A stretch of DNA of 49,937 nt from a virus. Both the position numbers and the translations under genes were made by a program. Shown in pieces: positions 23,396-32,654 of this stretch. Below the pieces are notes generated by a model that was not told the DNA's origin, made no database searches, and worked only from the letters and a program-made list of their open reading frames with translations. Numbering within the stretch: position 1 is the stretch's first letter; each line of letters begins with the position of its first letter. Where the stretch lies: positions 1 through 49,937 of IMG/VR virus record IMGVR_UViG_3300047322_000435; one strand, given 5' to 3'.

Positions 23396-25702
23396 TTACT
23401 GCACCGCGCCCAGATACATCTGACCGTTCTGGACCACCCAGATCCTGCCCGTGGTCGGGTCCCTGAACGACGATCCTTCCGCCATCCCTTGCCGCGCCGG
23501 GCCGACAGGCGCGCCCACGGCTCTGACGGCGGGCTGGCCGGCCTGTGCCTGCGGCTGCGGCGCCGGCTGGGGTGTCGGCGGTCCCCCGGCGACGCCAGCG
23601 ACATCGGGCCGGTTGATCGCCCGGTTGAGTGGCGGCGGCGTCGCGGGCTGACCCGTCATCACGCCCGGTTTGTGCGCCATCCGACCGCTCACGAAGCGCC
23701 CCGGCGCCGTCACCGCGTCGGCCAGGGTCCCGATCACGCCGCGTCCCTCGGGCGCGCCGCGCGCGGATGTGACGGCGCGGCCAGCCACGACGGGCGGTCC
23801 CGTGTCCTGGGCCGGCGGTGCCTGTGCGGGTGCGGGTGCCTGTGGCGGCACCGGGGGCGCCGGCTGGTTGGGCGCCGCCCGCGTGCCGCCGGGCATCGAA
23901 CTGGTGACAGTGTCGGGCAGGGTGGGCGTCCCGGCGGGCGGTTTGGCTCCCGAAAGGTTGCCATGCACGAGGTAGCGCGGGTCCTTGCCGCCGGTCAGGT
24001 TCGGGTCTGACTGCGAGAAATACCCGATGCTGCTGTCAACGTCCTTGGGCAGGATGCCCTGGGACCGCATCTGCTCCAGGACAATGGGGACGGCGCCAGC
24101 GGGGTCGGCCCGGTATTTGGGATCGCGCACCGCCAGATCCCGGACCCGGGACATGACCTCGGCTTTCGTCGCCGCGTCCAGCGCCCTCGGCGCCGTGGAT
24201 CGACTCAGGTGCATCCCGCTCGGGACCGGATACATTTGCTGGACGGTCTGGTCGACCATCCCGCTGATGCGCAGTTCCTGGTCCGGGGTCAGCGGGGTCT
24301 TGCCCGTCGTGCCAGCCGTCCCCGCCTGAACCGCCTCTGTCACGCCTGGCGCCGCCGCCGGGTTGGTTTCCGTCTGCTGTGTGATGCGGGCACCGCCTTG
24401 CGCGCCCAGTTCGTCCGTGGACTTCGGCGCCACCTGCGCGCCCGGGGCTCGGGCGGCCAACCGGAAGACGGTCTTTCCCGTGGCCGGGTCCAGGACCTGC
24501 ACCAGCGCGCCGTCCACCTGCGGGTCATACTTGCGGCCCAGCGCGGGGTTCGCCCGTAAACCGCCCTCCGTGGTGGTGATGACCTCGCCCTGCGGCGTGA
24601 CGATGGAGATATTGTTCTTGTCGTGCGCGGCTTGCGTCGGCTCGTAGGGTGTCTGGCCCTGCGTCGTCGCCTGTCCCGTCGATGTCAGGGCCGGCGGCGG
24701 CGTCACGCCGCCCGGCGGTGTCGGCGGCTGCACCGTCACGGGTTGCTGATCGTATTGGTTTTCGGGCCGTCCCATGGCGGGGTTCTGGCGCCATATGCCC
24801 ACTTTGGTTGGAATACGCGTTCCATCGGGCGCGATGACGACAAGCGGTTTCTCGTCTTCCAGGGTCTGCGTCGCCGCCGTCTGTGCTCCTGGCATCGCCA
24901 GTTGGGTCCTGTTGTTCATCCCGGTGGTCGTGATCTGGGTGGCATTGTTCATGCCCGTGGTCGTGATCTGGGTCGTGGCGTTCAGAGGGGCACTGTCCCC
25001 GGCGCCGGACAGGAACCGCTCACCCGTGGCTTTATCCATGGCGCCAGACTGGATCTGACCGTTGATCCAGGACGTACCCAGGAGTTTCACCACGTTCGGG
25101 TCCATGCCCGCGCGTGCCGCCGTCGCCATGAGATAGGGCAGGTTCACCATCGGAGGGGTTGGCGAGCCGTTCGCCTGTGCCGGGGGCGATTGCCTCACGC
25201 CGCCGCCTTGCTGGGGTGGCGCGGCAGGCTGCGCCGGGGGCTGACTACTCGCTCCACCGCCGGCTACCATTGACGCCAGCAACGAAGGCAGGACGGCGGC
25301 AGGCGGTCCCGGCGAGGGTGTCCCGGGCGGCGCCGGTCCCGCCGGCGGCAAGCCTGTTGGCGTGATCGCCAAGGGTTGCGGTCCTGGTGGCGGCGGCGCG
25401 GCTCCGCCACCAGGAGGACCACCCTGCGGGATGACCAACCCTGGGGGCGCGGCTGGTCCTGGCGGCGCCGCTGGTCCCGGGATCGCCATGGGACCGGTGC
25501 CCGCCCCACCGCCCGTGAGTTCCTGCAAATACCGCTGCTGGCCCATCTGGTCGCGGGTTTGGTAGCCCTTGATGAGCGCGTTGGCGCTTTCGGCGCCATA
25601 GTAGCCGGCCTGGGCCTGCTTGGATGGATCTGGGAACAGGCTCCCGGCGAGGGTGTTCAGGCCCTGATCCCAGCCCGTGTTACCCGTGGCGAACATCGGC
25701 AT
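23396..25702 (-). CDS. Pro/Gly/Gln-rich internal virion protein (768 aa)
   Basis: The first 60 residues look folded (GWDQGLNTLAGSLFPD, then QAGYYGAESANALIKGYQTRDQM). Long low-complexity stretches rich in Pro, Gly and Ala follow, with a short tandem ITTTGMNN repeat near residues 245-265, and a helical patch EAVQAGTAGTTGKTPLTPDQELRISGMVDQTVQQMYP in the C-terminal half. The extreme C terminus RDPTTGRIWVVQNGQMYLGAV is a small beta hairpin-like unit. Position between the transglycosylase and gp14-like gene suggests an internal core or ejection protein. No family assigned. Confidence 0.65.
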   Translation of the reverse strand: MPMFATGNTGWDQGLNTLAGSLFPDPSKQAQAGYYGAESANALIKGYQTRDQMGQQRYLQELTGGGAGTGPMAIPGPAAPPGPAAPPGLVIPQGGPPGGGAAPPPPGPQPLAITPTGLPPAGPAPPGTPSPGPPAAVLPSLLASMVAGGGASSQPPAQPAAPPQQGGGVRQSPPAQANGSPTPPMVNLPYLMATAARAGMDPNVVKLLGTSWINGQIQSGAMDKATGERFLSGAGDSAPLNATTQITTTGMNNATQITTTGMNNRTQLAMPGAQTAATQTLEDEKPLVVIAPDGTRIPTKVGIWRQNPAMGRPENQYDQQPVTVQPPTPPGGVTPPPALTSTGQATTQGQTPYEPTQAAHDKNNISIVTPQGEVITTTEGGLRANPALGRKYDPQVDGALVQVLDPATGKTVFRLAARAPGAQVAPKSTDELGAQGGARITQQTETNPAAAPGVTEAVQAGTAGTTGKTPLTPDQELRISGMVDQTVQQMYPVPSGMHLSRSTAPRALDAATKAEVMSRVRDLAVRDPKYRADPAGAVPIVLEQMRSQGILPKDVDSSIGYFSQSDPNLTGGKDPRYLVHGNLSGAKPPAGTPTLPDTVTSSMPGGTRAAPNQPAPPVPPQAPAPAQAPPAQDTGPPVVAGRAVTSARGAPEGRGVIGTLADAVTAPGRFVSGRMAHKPGVMTGQPATPPPLNRAINRPDVAGVAGGPPTPQPAPQPQAQAGQPAVRAVGAPVGPARQGMAEGSSFRDPTTGRIWVVQNGQMYLGAVQ

Positions 25703-25705
25703 GGT

Positions 25706-26800
25706 TCAGGCCCCTATTTTGTAACCGCTGGTGTCAATGGTCGAGGGTGTCAAACCGCTGGCGCCGGGCAGGATCGCCGGGCCGTAACGCCCGGCGGCGT
25801 AGGCGCCCAGGTTGCCCAGCCCGGAGTAGAGCCCGGCGACCTGGGTTTGCCATGCGGTGTCCGCCTTGGCCTGGGCGGCGGCGTTGGCCGCGCGGGTGTC
25901 GGCGTCGGACTGGCCCAGGTTGGCGCCGCCCGTGACGTTGCCGAACTTCAGTCCCGCGTAGGTGTTCTCGCCCTGGGCCTTGGCCTGGATCGCCTGATCC
26001 ACCGCGCCGCCATAGTCCGTGGCGTTGCGGTAGGCGATCTGCGAGGGCAGCAAACGCACCGCCGATCCGCTCGCCAGGAGTTTCGCCGCCTCTTGTTCGG
26101 GCATGATGGCGGTCCGGTTCTCGGTGATCGCCTGTCCCGTGTCCTGTAAGGGCTGACCATAGCTGGCGACTTTGGCGATGTCGGAGCCGTACTGGCGTAT
26201 GTTGGCGGCGGCGATCCCCATGCGCCGGGCGAGCGCGGTCTTCATGACCGGGTCGTTGGTGGACGTGGACGCGCCGGACCCGTCCGGGTTGGTGGCGACG
26301 GGACCGGTGGGACCAGGGGCCTGGGACGCGGCGAGCAACGCCGCCGCCTGATCCTGGGCACCCTGCTGGGACTTGTCCATGCCGCCGGGCGCGGCGGTCG
26401 ACTGGAGCAGTTCCTGCGCACGCGCATCGGCGGCGGCGCGTAACTGATCGGCGGTCTGGTTCTCGGCGGTGACGGTCTGGTTCTGCCGGTCCAGCGCGCT
26501 CATCTGCGCCTGACGGGTCGCATCTGCCTGGGTGAGCCGCGCGGCGTTCTCACGTTGCGCGGTGTCGAACTGCGCGTTGGACTGGTCCCGCGTCGCCGCC
26601 ATGCGCTGGTTGAACGCCTGATTTTGCGCCTGACTGGTGGCAAGGTTCTGTTCCCGAAGGGCCTGGGCCGCGCGGCTCTGCGCGGCGGAAGCCTGCGTCG
26701 CGCCATAGACCGTTCCGCCCACGCCCACTGCCGCCGACGTGGCCGCGATATAGGGCGCGGCTGCTGCCATCGCGACGGAAATCTCGGCGCCCGTGCACAT
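25706..26800 (-). CDS. Internal virion protein, T7 gp14-like role (364 aa)
   Basis: The N terminus has a hydrophobic Ala-rich stretch (ISVAMAAAAPYIAATSAAVGVGG) followed by a long Gln/Ala/Asn-rich coiled coil (QSRAAQALREQNLATSQAQN onward), the layout of T7 gp14-type ejection proteins. The C terminus contains ALARRMGIAAANIRQYGSDIAKVASYG and a Gly/Tyr-rich end. Start ATG 26800 begins MCTGAE, and M-C starts are frequent in this protein class. Closely spaced with neighbours on both sides. Role inferred from layout and position. Confidence 0.65.
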   Translation of the reverse strand: MCTGAEISVAMAAAAPYIAATSAAVGVGGTVYGATQASAAQSRAAQALREQNLATSQAQNQAFNQRMAATRDQSNAQFDTAQRENAARLTQADATRQAQMSALDRQNQTVTAENQTADQLRAAADARAQELLQSTAAPGGMDKSQQGAQDQAAALLAASQAPGPTGPVATNPDGSGASTSTNDPVMKTALARRMGIAAANIRQYGSDIAKVASYGQPLQDTGQAITENRTAIMPEQEAAKLLASGSAVRLLPSQIAYRNATDYGGAVDQAIQAKAQGENTYAGLKFGNVTGGANLGQSDADTRAANAAAQAKADTAWQTQVAGLYSGLGNLGAYAAGRYGPAILPGASGLTPSTIDTSGYKIGA

Positions 26801-26812
26801 GTTCGTCGCTCC

Positions 26813-27772
26813 CTATGGTGTCCTGAGCCCGGCGCTGTTGCCGCTCGGGTTGGTCCCGCCCAGGCCGGCGCTTCGGTAGGCACCGTACGTGTTGGACACG
26901 CCCAGCGCGTTCTGCCCGCTCGCGTAGCTACCGACGCCGCCCAGGACGTTGGTGAAGATATTGGTCAAGGGGCTCACCGTGGGCACGCCACCAAGACTGG
27001 CGATGGTGTCGCCCGCGTTGTTCGTGACACCCGAGATGGCCTGCCGCGTCGTGTCCAGCCCGGCGTTCACCGATTGATCGTTCACGCCCGCGATGGGCGG
27101 TGCCACGGACTCAGCCGACGTGACCTGTCCCAGAAGGTTCTGCTTCGTGTTCGCGACCTGGGTTTTGAGCGTGTTGGTGGCGTCCGTGGCGTTCTGGGTC
27201 TGGACCGCCGTGGCGCGGCCCGCGTCTTCCTCCAGCAAGCCCTTCTGGTCCACCCCCGCCTGGGACGAGCCGAGACCTTGGCGCGCGAGGCCAAACAGAA
27301 GCTGCTTGTTGGCGATGTCCTTCTGGTAGTTGATGTCGTCAGTGGCTTTCTTCAGGTAGTCGCTGGTGTATTGGTTGAAGTAATCGGGCGAGAAACGCCC
27401 GAACGCGTCGTTGATCTGCTGCGTGCCCTTAGCCAGGAGACCGGCGCGGCCCGTGTCGTAGTCGGACTGGCGTTTGGACTGCGCGTCAGCCTGGGCCTGG
27501 AGCGCGTCCTGCTGCGCCTTCTGATCCGCGACCTGCTTCTGGTTGAACGTGTTCTGCTGGTCCGAGATCTGCTTCTGCTGGTTCAGTTGGATGTCGCTCG
27601 CGTCCTGCTGCGCCATCAACTGGTATTGCGCCACCGTCGTCGCGCCCCGCTCGACATACTGCGACGGTATCCCCGACTCGGCCCGCACCGTGGTCGGGTG
27701 GTCCGTGCCCTGGTAAAGATTGTAGTTCGACATTGGCGGTCCGCTGCTTCCGCCCCCACTGTGCATACACAT
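26813..27772 (-). CDS. Coiled-coil internal virion protein (319 aa)
   Basis: Start chosen as ATG 27772 (MCMHSGGG), preceded by GATGGAGACGGG; ATG 27733 (MSNYNLYQG) is possible. The open frame extends to 27847, but the extra part lies inside the upstream gene. Residues 60-150 form a Gln/Asp/Lys-rich coiled coil (ASDIQLNQQKQISDQQNTF, VADQKAQQDALQAQADAQ). The middle has SPDYFNQYTSDYLKKATDDINYQKDIANKQLLFGLARQG, typical of internal virion proteins that line or extend the ejection channel. The C terminus is Gly/Ser/Asn-rich. Confidence 0.65.
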   Translation of the reverse strand: MCMHSGGGSSGPPMSNYNLYQGTDHPTTVRAESGIPSQYVERGATTVAQYQLMAQQDASDIQLNQQKQISDQQNTFNQKQVADQKAQQDALQAQADAQSKRQSDYDTGRAGLLAKGTQQINDAFGRFSPDYFNQYTSDYLKKATDDINYQKDIANKQLLFGLARQGLGSSQAGVDQKGLLEEDAGRATAVQTQNATDATNTLKTQVANTKQNLLGQVTSAESVAPPIAGVNDQSVNAGLDTTRQAISGVTNNAGDTIASLGGVPTVSPLTNIFTNVLGGVGSYASGQNALGVSNTYGAYRSAGLGGTNPSGNSAGLRTP

Positions 27773-28247
27773 GATCCCGTCTCCATCCCAAGGCCAGGAA
27801 GTCCTCGCCGCCGCGCCCATAGCCGCGTAGCGTGCCCTCGATTTCACCGCCCAGACTCATGATCCATTTGAGGTTCCGGGTGTTCGACGCCATGACCTGG
27901 CACTCGGCGCGATGCACCCCCGCGCGCAGCACGGCGGGCATCATCTCATCCAGCACGTAGCGGGTCAGAGGCCGGATGACCCGGCCCCAACGATTGGTCC
28001 CGCAACCGCAAAGCATACAAACGCCGGGGCGGATCAGCGTGGCGCCGATCATCGCCACGGGCTCGCCGTCCGCCCAGAATGTTCGCCAAAGGTCGTTGCA
28101 CGCCAGCACCATGACGTAGTCGGTCAGGGTTTTCGGGTCATCGTCCCAGCGTTGCGCGTAGATTTCCCGCGCGTCATGCTCACGCAGGTTGGCGATGATA
28201 TGATCCACCGCCGCTCGGGTGACGGGCTCGCGCGTGACCTCGATCAT
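27486..28247 (-). CDS. GNAT-like / T7 gp13-like protein (domain about 160 aa; frame open to 253 aa)
   Basis: Residues 1-160 match the acetyltransferase-like DUF2833/T7 gp13 pattern found beside internal virion genes: DAREIYAQRWDD, DLWRTFWADGEPVAMIGATL, HRAECQVMASNTRNLKWIMSLG, then EIEGTLRGYGRGGEDFLALGWR. The frame then runs on for about 90 Gly/Ala/Pro/Arg-rich residues that overlap the next gene by 287 bases and look like shadow translation. Either the protein really carries this odd tail, or an indel has removed the natural stop near 27770. The T7 protein is about 138 aa. Confidence 0.6.
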   Translation of the reverse strand: MIEVTREPVTRAAVDHIIANLREHDAREIYAQRWDDDPKTLTDYVMVLACNDLWRTFWADGEPVAMIGATLIRPGVCMLCGCGTNRWGRVIRPLTRYVLDEMMPAVLRAGVHRAECQVMASNTRNLKWIMSLGGEIEGTLRGYGRGGEDFLALGWRRDHVYAQWGRKQRTANVELQSLPGHGPPDHGAGRVGDTVAVCRAGRDDGGAIPVDGAAGRERHPTEPAEADLGPAEHVQPEAGRGSEGAAGRAPGPG

Positions 28248-28275
28248 GCGGCAGGACCAGATAGTTGCGGCATCG

Positions 28276-29697
28276 TTACTTCACACTTCCTTCGTTCATG
28301 TTCAGGTGGATCGCCGCGAGCAACGCCGGCCCCGGCGCCTCGTGGATCAGTTCCAGGCCCACGTGGGTCCCGTAGCCGGCGAACGGGATGGACTGAAGCC
28401 CGAAGGTATTATCCTGGACGGTCGCGACCAATTCAAACGCATCGGTATTGTTGGGCAACATCCCCATGCTGATCGACCACTGGCCCTGGCACATCACGTC
28501 AACGCTCTGGATGCGCTTGCGCGTCGTGGGACCGTCCATTTCCATGTGCGGCGTGCGGACCGTGACCCTGGAACTGTCGTAGGTCTGATTGTCCACGCCG
28601 CCGAACAAGTAGAGCGTCTGGTCCGACCCCCGGCAGTAGATCCGGTTGTCGACCGTCGCCCACTCCTGGACCACGAAGCCGGGACTGAACATGCTCCAGG
28701 CGGTGATATCGCCAGCGGGAAAGTAGGACAGGACATAGACCTTGTCCGCGATGGCAAGCCAATAGCGCCCGGCGATGGGCTGCACGACGGCCTGCGCCTG
28801 ACCGGCGGCCCAGGAGTTGACGCGGATCTGTTCGGTCATCAACGGGTCGATGGCTGACCCCACGTCGGAGACCGCCGCCGTGATCGTCACTGTCTGGGAC
28901 TTGAGCGACCTGATCCCGCTGTCGGACAGAAACAAAATATCGCCGGTCCCGAACTGTAGGACGCTGTGCGGCGCCACCGTGCCGATGCGAATGACCTGTT
29001 GCAGCGCGTCCAGGGTCGGGTCGGGGTCAAGGTGCCAAAGCTGGGTCATCAGCCGGGCCAGGATCGCCATCTTGTCGTAGAACACTTCCATGGCGACGCA
29101 GGCTTCGCCGTCAGGATCGTTGGTCGCCACGTTGATGAAGCCGGCGCCCGGCGCGGTCACGTTGCTCGGATCGTTCACGGAAGGATTGTTGACGCCCGAG
29201 AAACTGAGATACTGCCAGTTGTTCCGATACATCTTGGTCTTGTAGGTGCGCGCGTAGGTGCCCGTGGTCTGCCCGCCGCCGGGGTCATGCAGCACCGCGC
29301 CGTTCCACCAGACGGTTTGCTGCCAGTTCGGCGGCCCATTTGTGTAGCCCAGGACATAGAACCCGTTGTCGAAACTCTCGACATCCGTGACCACCACGGG
29401 TCCCCCGGCGGGCGGCGCGGCGAGTTCGTGCGGGACAATGACGTGCGGCGCGGTCCCGGGATTGATCGCGCCCAGGCCCACACCGAACACGTGAAGCTGC
29501 CCGCCCTGGCCGAAGATGCGCCCCGTGTTCGGCGGCAACGTCGCCACCGGGACAAACGCCGGGCGCTTCTCGATCTCACCGCCCGGCGTCAGCCACGCAT
29601 TGTCCAGGATACGCAACGAACCGCCCGGCGCCGTCAGCGGCGACTTGCGGACATCCAAACCCTCCTTGAAGTCAGAAATCGAGAAGACTTTGCCCAC
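28276..29697 (-). CDS. Tail tube / nozzle-like structural protein (473 aa)
   Basis: Start taken as GTG 29697 (VGKVFSISDFKEGLDVRKS), 5 bases past the end of the upstream gene; the longer frame overlaps that gene. The N-terminal motif DF-x-x-GLD-x-RKSPLTAPGGSLRILDNAWLTPGGEIEKRPAF is the usual start of podovirus tail proteins downstream of the gp11-like adaptor, where early mention of ligand-free loops repeats as beta-propeller-like strands. The remainder is beta-rich with many Gly/Asn/Tyr turns. By position it corresponds to T7 gp12, which forms the tail nozzle. Confidence 0.72.
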   Translation of the reverse strand: MGKVFSISDFKEGLDVRKSPLTAPGGSLRILDNAWLTPGGEIEKRPAFVPVATLPPNTGRIFGQGGQLHVFGVGLGAINPGTAPHVIVPHELAAPPAGGPVVVTDVESFDNGFYVLGYTNGPPNWQQTVWWNGAVLHDPGGGQTTGTYARTYKTKMYRNNWQYLSFSGVNNPSVNDPSNVTAPGAGFINVATNDPDGEACVAMEVFYDKMAILARLMTQLWHLDPDPTLDALQQVIRIGTVAPHSVLQFGTGDILFLSDSGIRSLKSQTVTITAAVSDVGSAIDPLMTEQIRVNSWAAGQAQAVVQPIAGRYWLAIADKVYVLSYFPAGDITAWSMFSPGFVVQEWATVDNRIYCRGSDQTLYLFGGVDNQTYDSSRVTVRTPHMEMDGPTTRKRIQSVDVMCQGQWSISMGMLPNNTDAFELVATVQDNTFGLQSIPFAGYGTHVGLELIHEAPGPALLAAIHLNMNEGSVK

Positions 29698-29701
29698 ATC
29701 G

Positions 29702-30445
29702 TCAGCCCGAACCGTAGCCCGGCGGGATGTAATCCAGCCCCACCACACCGGTATCGAACTCGCCCATGGGCGCCCGCGCGTCCCCACCGCCGCCGCCCAT
29801 GACGAAGGGCTCGCGCTTGTGCGAGTACTGGCGCACACGGTGCCGCCGCATGACCTCGTTCGCCTTGGTCATCTTCAGTTGCGCGTCCTTGGCTTCGTCC
29901 CGGGCCAGGATCTCGGCGGCGCAAAACAGCACGATCAGGTGATCCGGCAGGGTCGCCTGATCGCTGTCCTGGATCATGGGCGTGACGGTTTTGGTCCCGC
30001 GCATTCTCAGCCGCCCATCGTGGTCGGTGGTCGTCGCGTCAGGGATCGGCCAGACCTCGAACATGCCGCTGTCGGCGTTGTGCATCCAGCGCCTGGGGGG
30101 CCAGGACTGATCGCCGGCCTCGCTATCGTAGAGCCGCATCTCGCGGGGACCGATGCCGTAAGTGACGTTCGATATCCACATGTTGGAGTTGGAGATCAGC
30201 CAGAGTTTGCTCACGTCCTCGAACGTCAGGTCCACCGGGTATTGATAGTATCTTTGGCCCTGGACCATGTCCGTGTCCCGGTCCACGATCAGTTGCGGCC
30301 AGTCATAGTCCCGGTAAAGATCAAGCTGGGTCCTGTTCAGATAGTAGAGCAGCGTGTCCCGGTCATTGATGCCGTGCGCGACGTTGGTGGAGTGCCCGAG
30401 TTCCGCGCGCAGATCCGTCAGCATGTCGCGGAGTTGCTTACCCAT
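29702..30445 (-). CDS. Tail tubular / head-tail adaptor protein, T7 gp11-like (247 aa)
   Basis: The pattern LRAELGHSTNVAHGINDRDTL, then LLYYLNRTQLDLYRDYDWPQL, then VQGQRYYQYPVDLTFEDV and HNADSGMFEVWPIP is typical of gp11-type adaptor proteins that join the portal to the tail nozzle. Size is close to T7 gp11 (196 aa) and P22 gp4-type proteins. The ATG at 30445 overlaps the end of the upstream gene by 8 bases. The C terminus is Gly-rich. Confidence 0.75.
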   Translation of the reverse strand: MGKQLRDMLTDLRAELGHSTNVAHGINDRDTLLYYLNRTQLDLYRDYDWPQLIVDRDTDMVQGQRYYQYPVDLTFEDVSKLWLISNSNMWISNVTYGIGPREMRLYDSEAGDQSWPPRRWMHNADSGMFEVWPIPDATTTDHDGRLRMRGTKTVTPMIQDSDQATLPDHLIVLFCAAEILARDEAKDAQLKMTKANEVMRRHRVRQYSHKREPFVMGGGGGDARAPMGEFDTGVVGLDYIPPGYGSG

Positions 30446-31133
30446 TGGTCAGGTTCAACCGGGCGGCGCGGGTTGTCCGCGCTGTCAGGTTGCCCTCGGT
30501 CTCGCGCCTGAGCGCGCCGCCGGCCACGTCGGGTAAGTGATCCGCTGTCCTGGGCGCGCTGGTCCCGTCGCCCCGGACATTGTCCCGGGCGCGGAAGCTG
30601 GCCGCGTCGGGCATCTCGGGTTTGGGCGCCGCCGCGACCACGTCCACCAACCCCAGGGGATCGTCGCCCAGGTCGTCGGCGTCGTGGCCCGCGATCTGGT
30701 CGATGCTCACGTCAGGCGGCGGCGGTTCGTCCTTGTAGGTGCTGACCACGCGCGGCATTGAAGCGGGCATGGTAAAGACATCGAGCGGCTTGAGGATCGG
30801 GTCCGGGCTGTCGGGACGGGTCGGTCCCGGGACGTGGATCGGCTCCACGCAAATGGGCAGCGAGCCGTCCGCGAGGGGCAACCTGGGACGCGCGCCCGGG
30901 AAGACCTCGGCCACGGCCTTGTCGCCATAGGTCAGTTTCAGGCGTTCCAGCACTTCGGCCTGCGTCGCGTCCCACTCGCCAACCACGTGGATGTCCTGGA
31001 TCGCTTCCTCGCCGTGCAGAAACTGAAGCACGATCAGTTCCGGGAAGACGATGGGCCGGCCTCGGTGCCGGACCACGACCTGTTCGGGGTCGGCGGCGAG
31101 CGCCACCGAACAGCGCAGAAGTTGAAAGTTCAT
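30438..31133 (-). CDS. Hypothetical head-region protein (231 aa)
   Basis: A folded N-terminal domain of about 100 residues (QLLRCSVALAADPEQVVVRH, ELIVLQFLHGEEAIQDIHVVGEW, AQAEVLERLKLTYG) is followed by a Pro/Asp-rich tail of about 130 residues with APRTADHLPDVAGGALRRE near the end. Similar-sized proteins with this start lie between major capsid and gp11-like genes in related phages, but I cannot name a family. The ATG overlaps the HNH gene stop (ATGA). Confidence 0.6.
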   Translation of the reverse strand: MNFQLLRCSVALAADPEQVVVRHRGRPIVFPELIVLQFLHGEEAIQDIHVVGEWDATQAEVLERLKLTYGDKAVAEVFPGARPRLPLADGSLPICVEPIHVPGPTRPDSPDPILKPLDVFTMPASMPRVVSTYKDEPPPPDVSIDQIAGHDADDLGDDPLGLVDVVAAAPKPEMPDAASFRARDNVRGDGTSAPRTADHLPDVAGGALRRETEGNLTARTTRAARLNLTNG

Positions 31134-31537
31134 GTCAATCTTCCCTTGGTATCGCGAACACGTTCCGGCATGTGCATCCGCGCGTGTTCAGCCTGACTCA
31201 TGACGATCAGGTTGAAGGCGTCATTATTGGTCGGGTCGCCATCCAGATGATGCACGACCTGTCGGGGCTTAGGCCGGGCGACGACGCGGTGTTCGCGCTC
31301 CCACCCGTGTTCGGTCTTGACCGCCACGCCAGGGCAGCCATCCCACTCCCGTCGCGTGCCGATAGGGACGAACCGGGGGTGTGTATCCCCCCGGCGTCCT
31401 TTCTTCGCGTGAACCTCTGGTGGTTGTCCGCGTGCCCTGCAAGTCCTGGAGCAGAAGTTACTGGTTGTCAGGCGCGAACGCCTTTCAACCACATAGTCTT
31501 TCCCGCATAGTTTGCAGTATAACGGACCAAACGGCAT
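31130..31537 (-). CDS. HNH homing endonuclease (135 aa)
   Basis: An N-terminal zinc ribbon (C8, C11, C29, C33) is followed by an HNH nuclease core VVHHLDGDPTNNDAFNLIVM (about 94-113) and H-x-x-x-H in QAEHARMHM, as in free-standing phage homing endonucleases. It stands between the major capsid gene (16 bases away) and the 231-aa gene, breaking the structural operon with a non-structural gene. This is the usual site type for a mobile endonuclease. Both flanking genes appear intact. Confidence 0.85.
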   Translation of the reverse strand: MPFGPLYCKLCGKDYVVERRSRLTTSNFCSRTCRARGQPPEVHAKKGRRGDTHPRFVPIGTRREWDGCPGVAVKTEHGWEREHRVVARPKPRQVVHHLDGDPTNNDAFNLIVMSQAEHARMHMPERVRDTKGRLT

Positions 31538-31552
31538 ACAGCTTGACTCCTT

Positions 31553-32635
31553 TCAGGCTATATCGTAGACACCAGAAGCGTTCAGTTGCTGGGCAACCAT
31601 TTGTCCGGTGTGAGTTAACGACTTGTACATGACGAACGTATTGTAAGGTCTGGCGGGGGTGAACCGGTGATCCCACTCGCCGTCCATTTTCATCAGGTAG
31701 ATGTGCCTCGGGTCCCACCAGTAGAGGCGCTTGGTGAAGCCCAGGTCGTCCAGCGTCGGGTCGTACTCGATCATGGTCCCGCCGGGGAGTTTAAGCTGCC
31801 CCATCGAGCCATCTTGCGTGCCGGTGAAGCCCGTCATGCTGTAGTTGCCGTTGGCGCGGAACTCGATTTCCATGGCCGAAATGAAGGCGCTGCCGGCCAG
31901 GGCCTTGGAGGGCTTGCCGCCATACCGGATCAACTGGCGGTATTCCTGCTGCAAGAACTCGATCAGCGCGCCGCCGTTGGTGGGCGACGAAGTCACCGGT
32001 CCCCGGCCCCCGGCGGCGCCGAACGCCGTCGTGGCGGCGCGGTTGCGCCACCATGTATTTGTGCGCGCGAGGCCCCCGGTGGTGCCCACGGCGGGGCTGT
32101 CCAGGATGATGCTCTGCATCCCGGCCAGCGCCTTGGCGTCGGCGGTCCCGTCGCCCCACAGCAGGGTGTTCATGTTGCGCGCATACTGTTCGCCAAAGTC
32201 CTCCAGCTTGTCCTGAAGCAGGTTGACCAAAACCGTCACTTCGCGGTCGGAATGATTGCTCATGTCCGAACCGTTGCCAGCGTCGTCGGTGATCGAGATG
32301 CCGTCGATCTTCAGTTCGGTGTGCGTCAGCGTGAGACCGATGTGATGCTCGCGCCACGGGAAGTTCACCCGCTTGATATTGGCCGGCGTGTAGAAGTTCA
32401 CCGTGTCATTGTGGGTGTAGCCCACGACATGATCGTTGGTGCCGCCCGCGCCGTAATCGCCCTTCACGGCCAGGGAAATATTACCCTTGCCACCCGGGAA
32501 CGACTTGCTTGACCCTTCGGCCCACTTCAGCAGCGGCTTGGCCTGGATCGACTGTTTAAACGTGTCTCCTTTGTTGTAGTAAAAGTCCAACGCGGCATTT
32601 GCGATGTTAGCTAGTTCACCGGCTGTGAAAGCCAT
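31553..32635 (-). CDS. Major capsid protein (360 aa)
   Basis: Identified by position between scaffold and tail genes and by sequence character: AGELANIANAALDFYYNKGDTFKQSIQAKPLL at the N terminus, then a Gly/Asn-rich beta segment (GNISLAVKGDYGAGG), HHIGLTLTHTELKIDGISI, a central helix with LVNLLQDKLEDFGEQYARNMN, and a C-terminal RLYWWDPRHIYLMKMDGEW, then TFVMYKSLTHTGQMVAQQLNASGVYDI, which is a common ending of HK97-fold capsid proteins of podovirus-like phages. AGGGAC precedes ATG 32635. Confidence 0.85.
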   Translation of the reverse strand: MAFTAGELANIANAALDFYYNKGDTFKQSIQAKPLLKWAEGSSKSFPGGKGNISLAVKGDYGAGGTNDHVVGYTHNDTVNFYTPANIKRVNFPWREHHIGLTLTHTELKIDGISITDDAGNGSDMSNHSDREVTVLVNLLQDKLEDFGEQYARNMNTLLWGDGTADAKALAGMQSIILDSPAVGTTGGLARTNTWWRNRAATTAFGAAGGRGPVTSSPTNGGALIEFLQQEYRQLIRYGGKPSKALAGSAFISAMEIEFRANGNYSMTGFTGTQDGSMGQLKLPGGTMIEYDPTLDDLGFTKRLYWWDPRHIYLMKMDGEWDHRFTPARPYNTFVMYKSLTHTGQMVAQQLNASGVYDIA

Positions 32636-32654
32636 TTACGTGGTCCCTGGGGGA

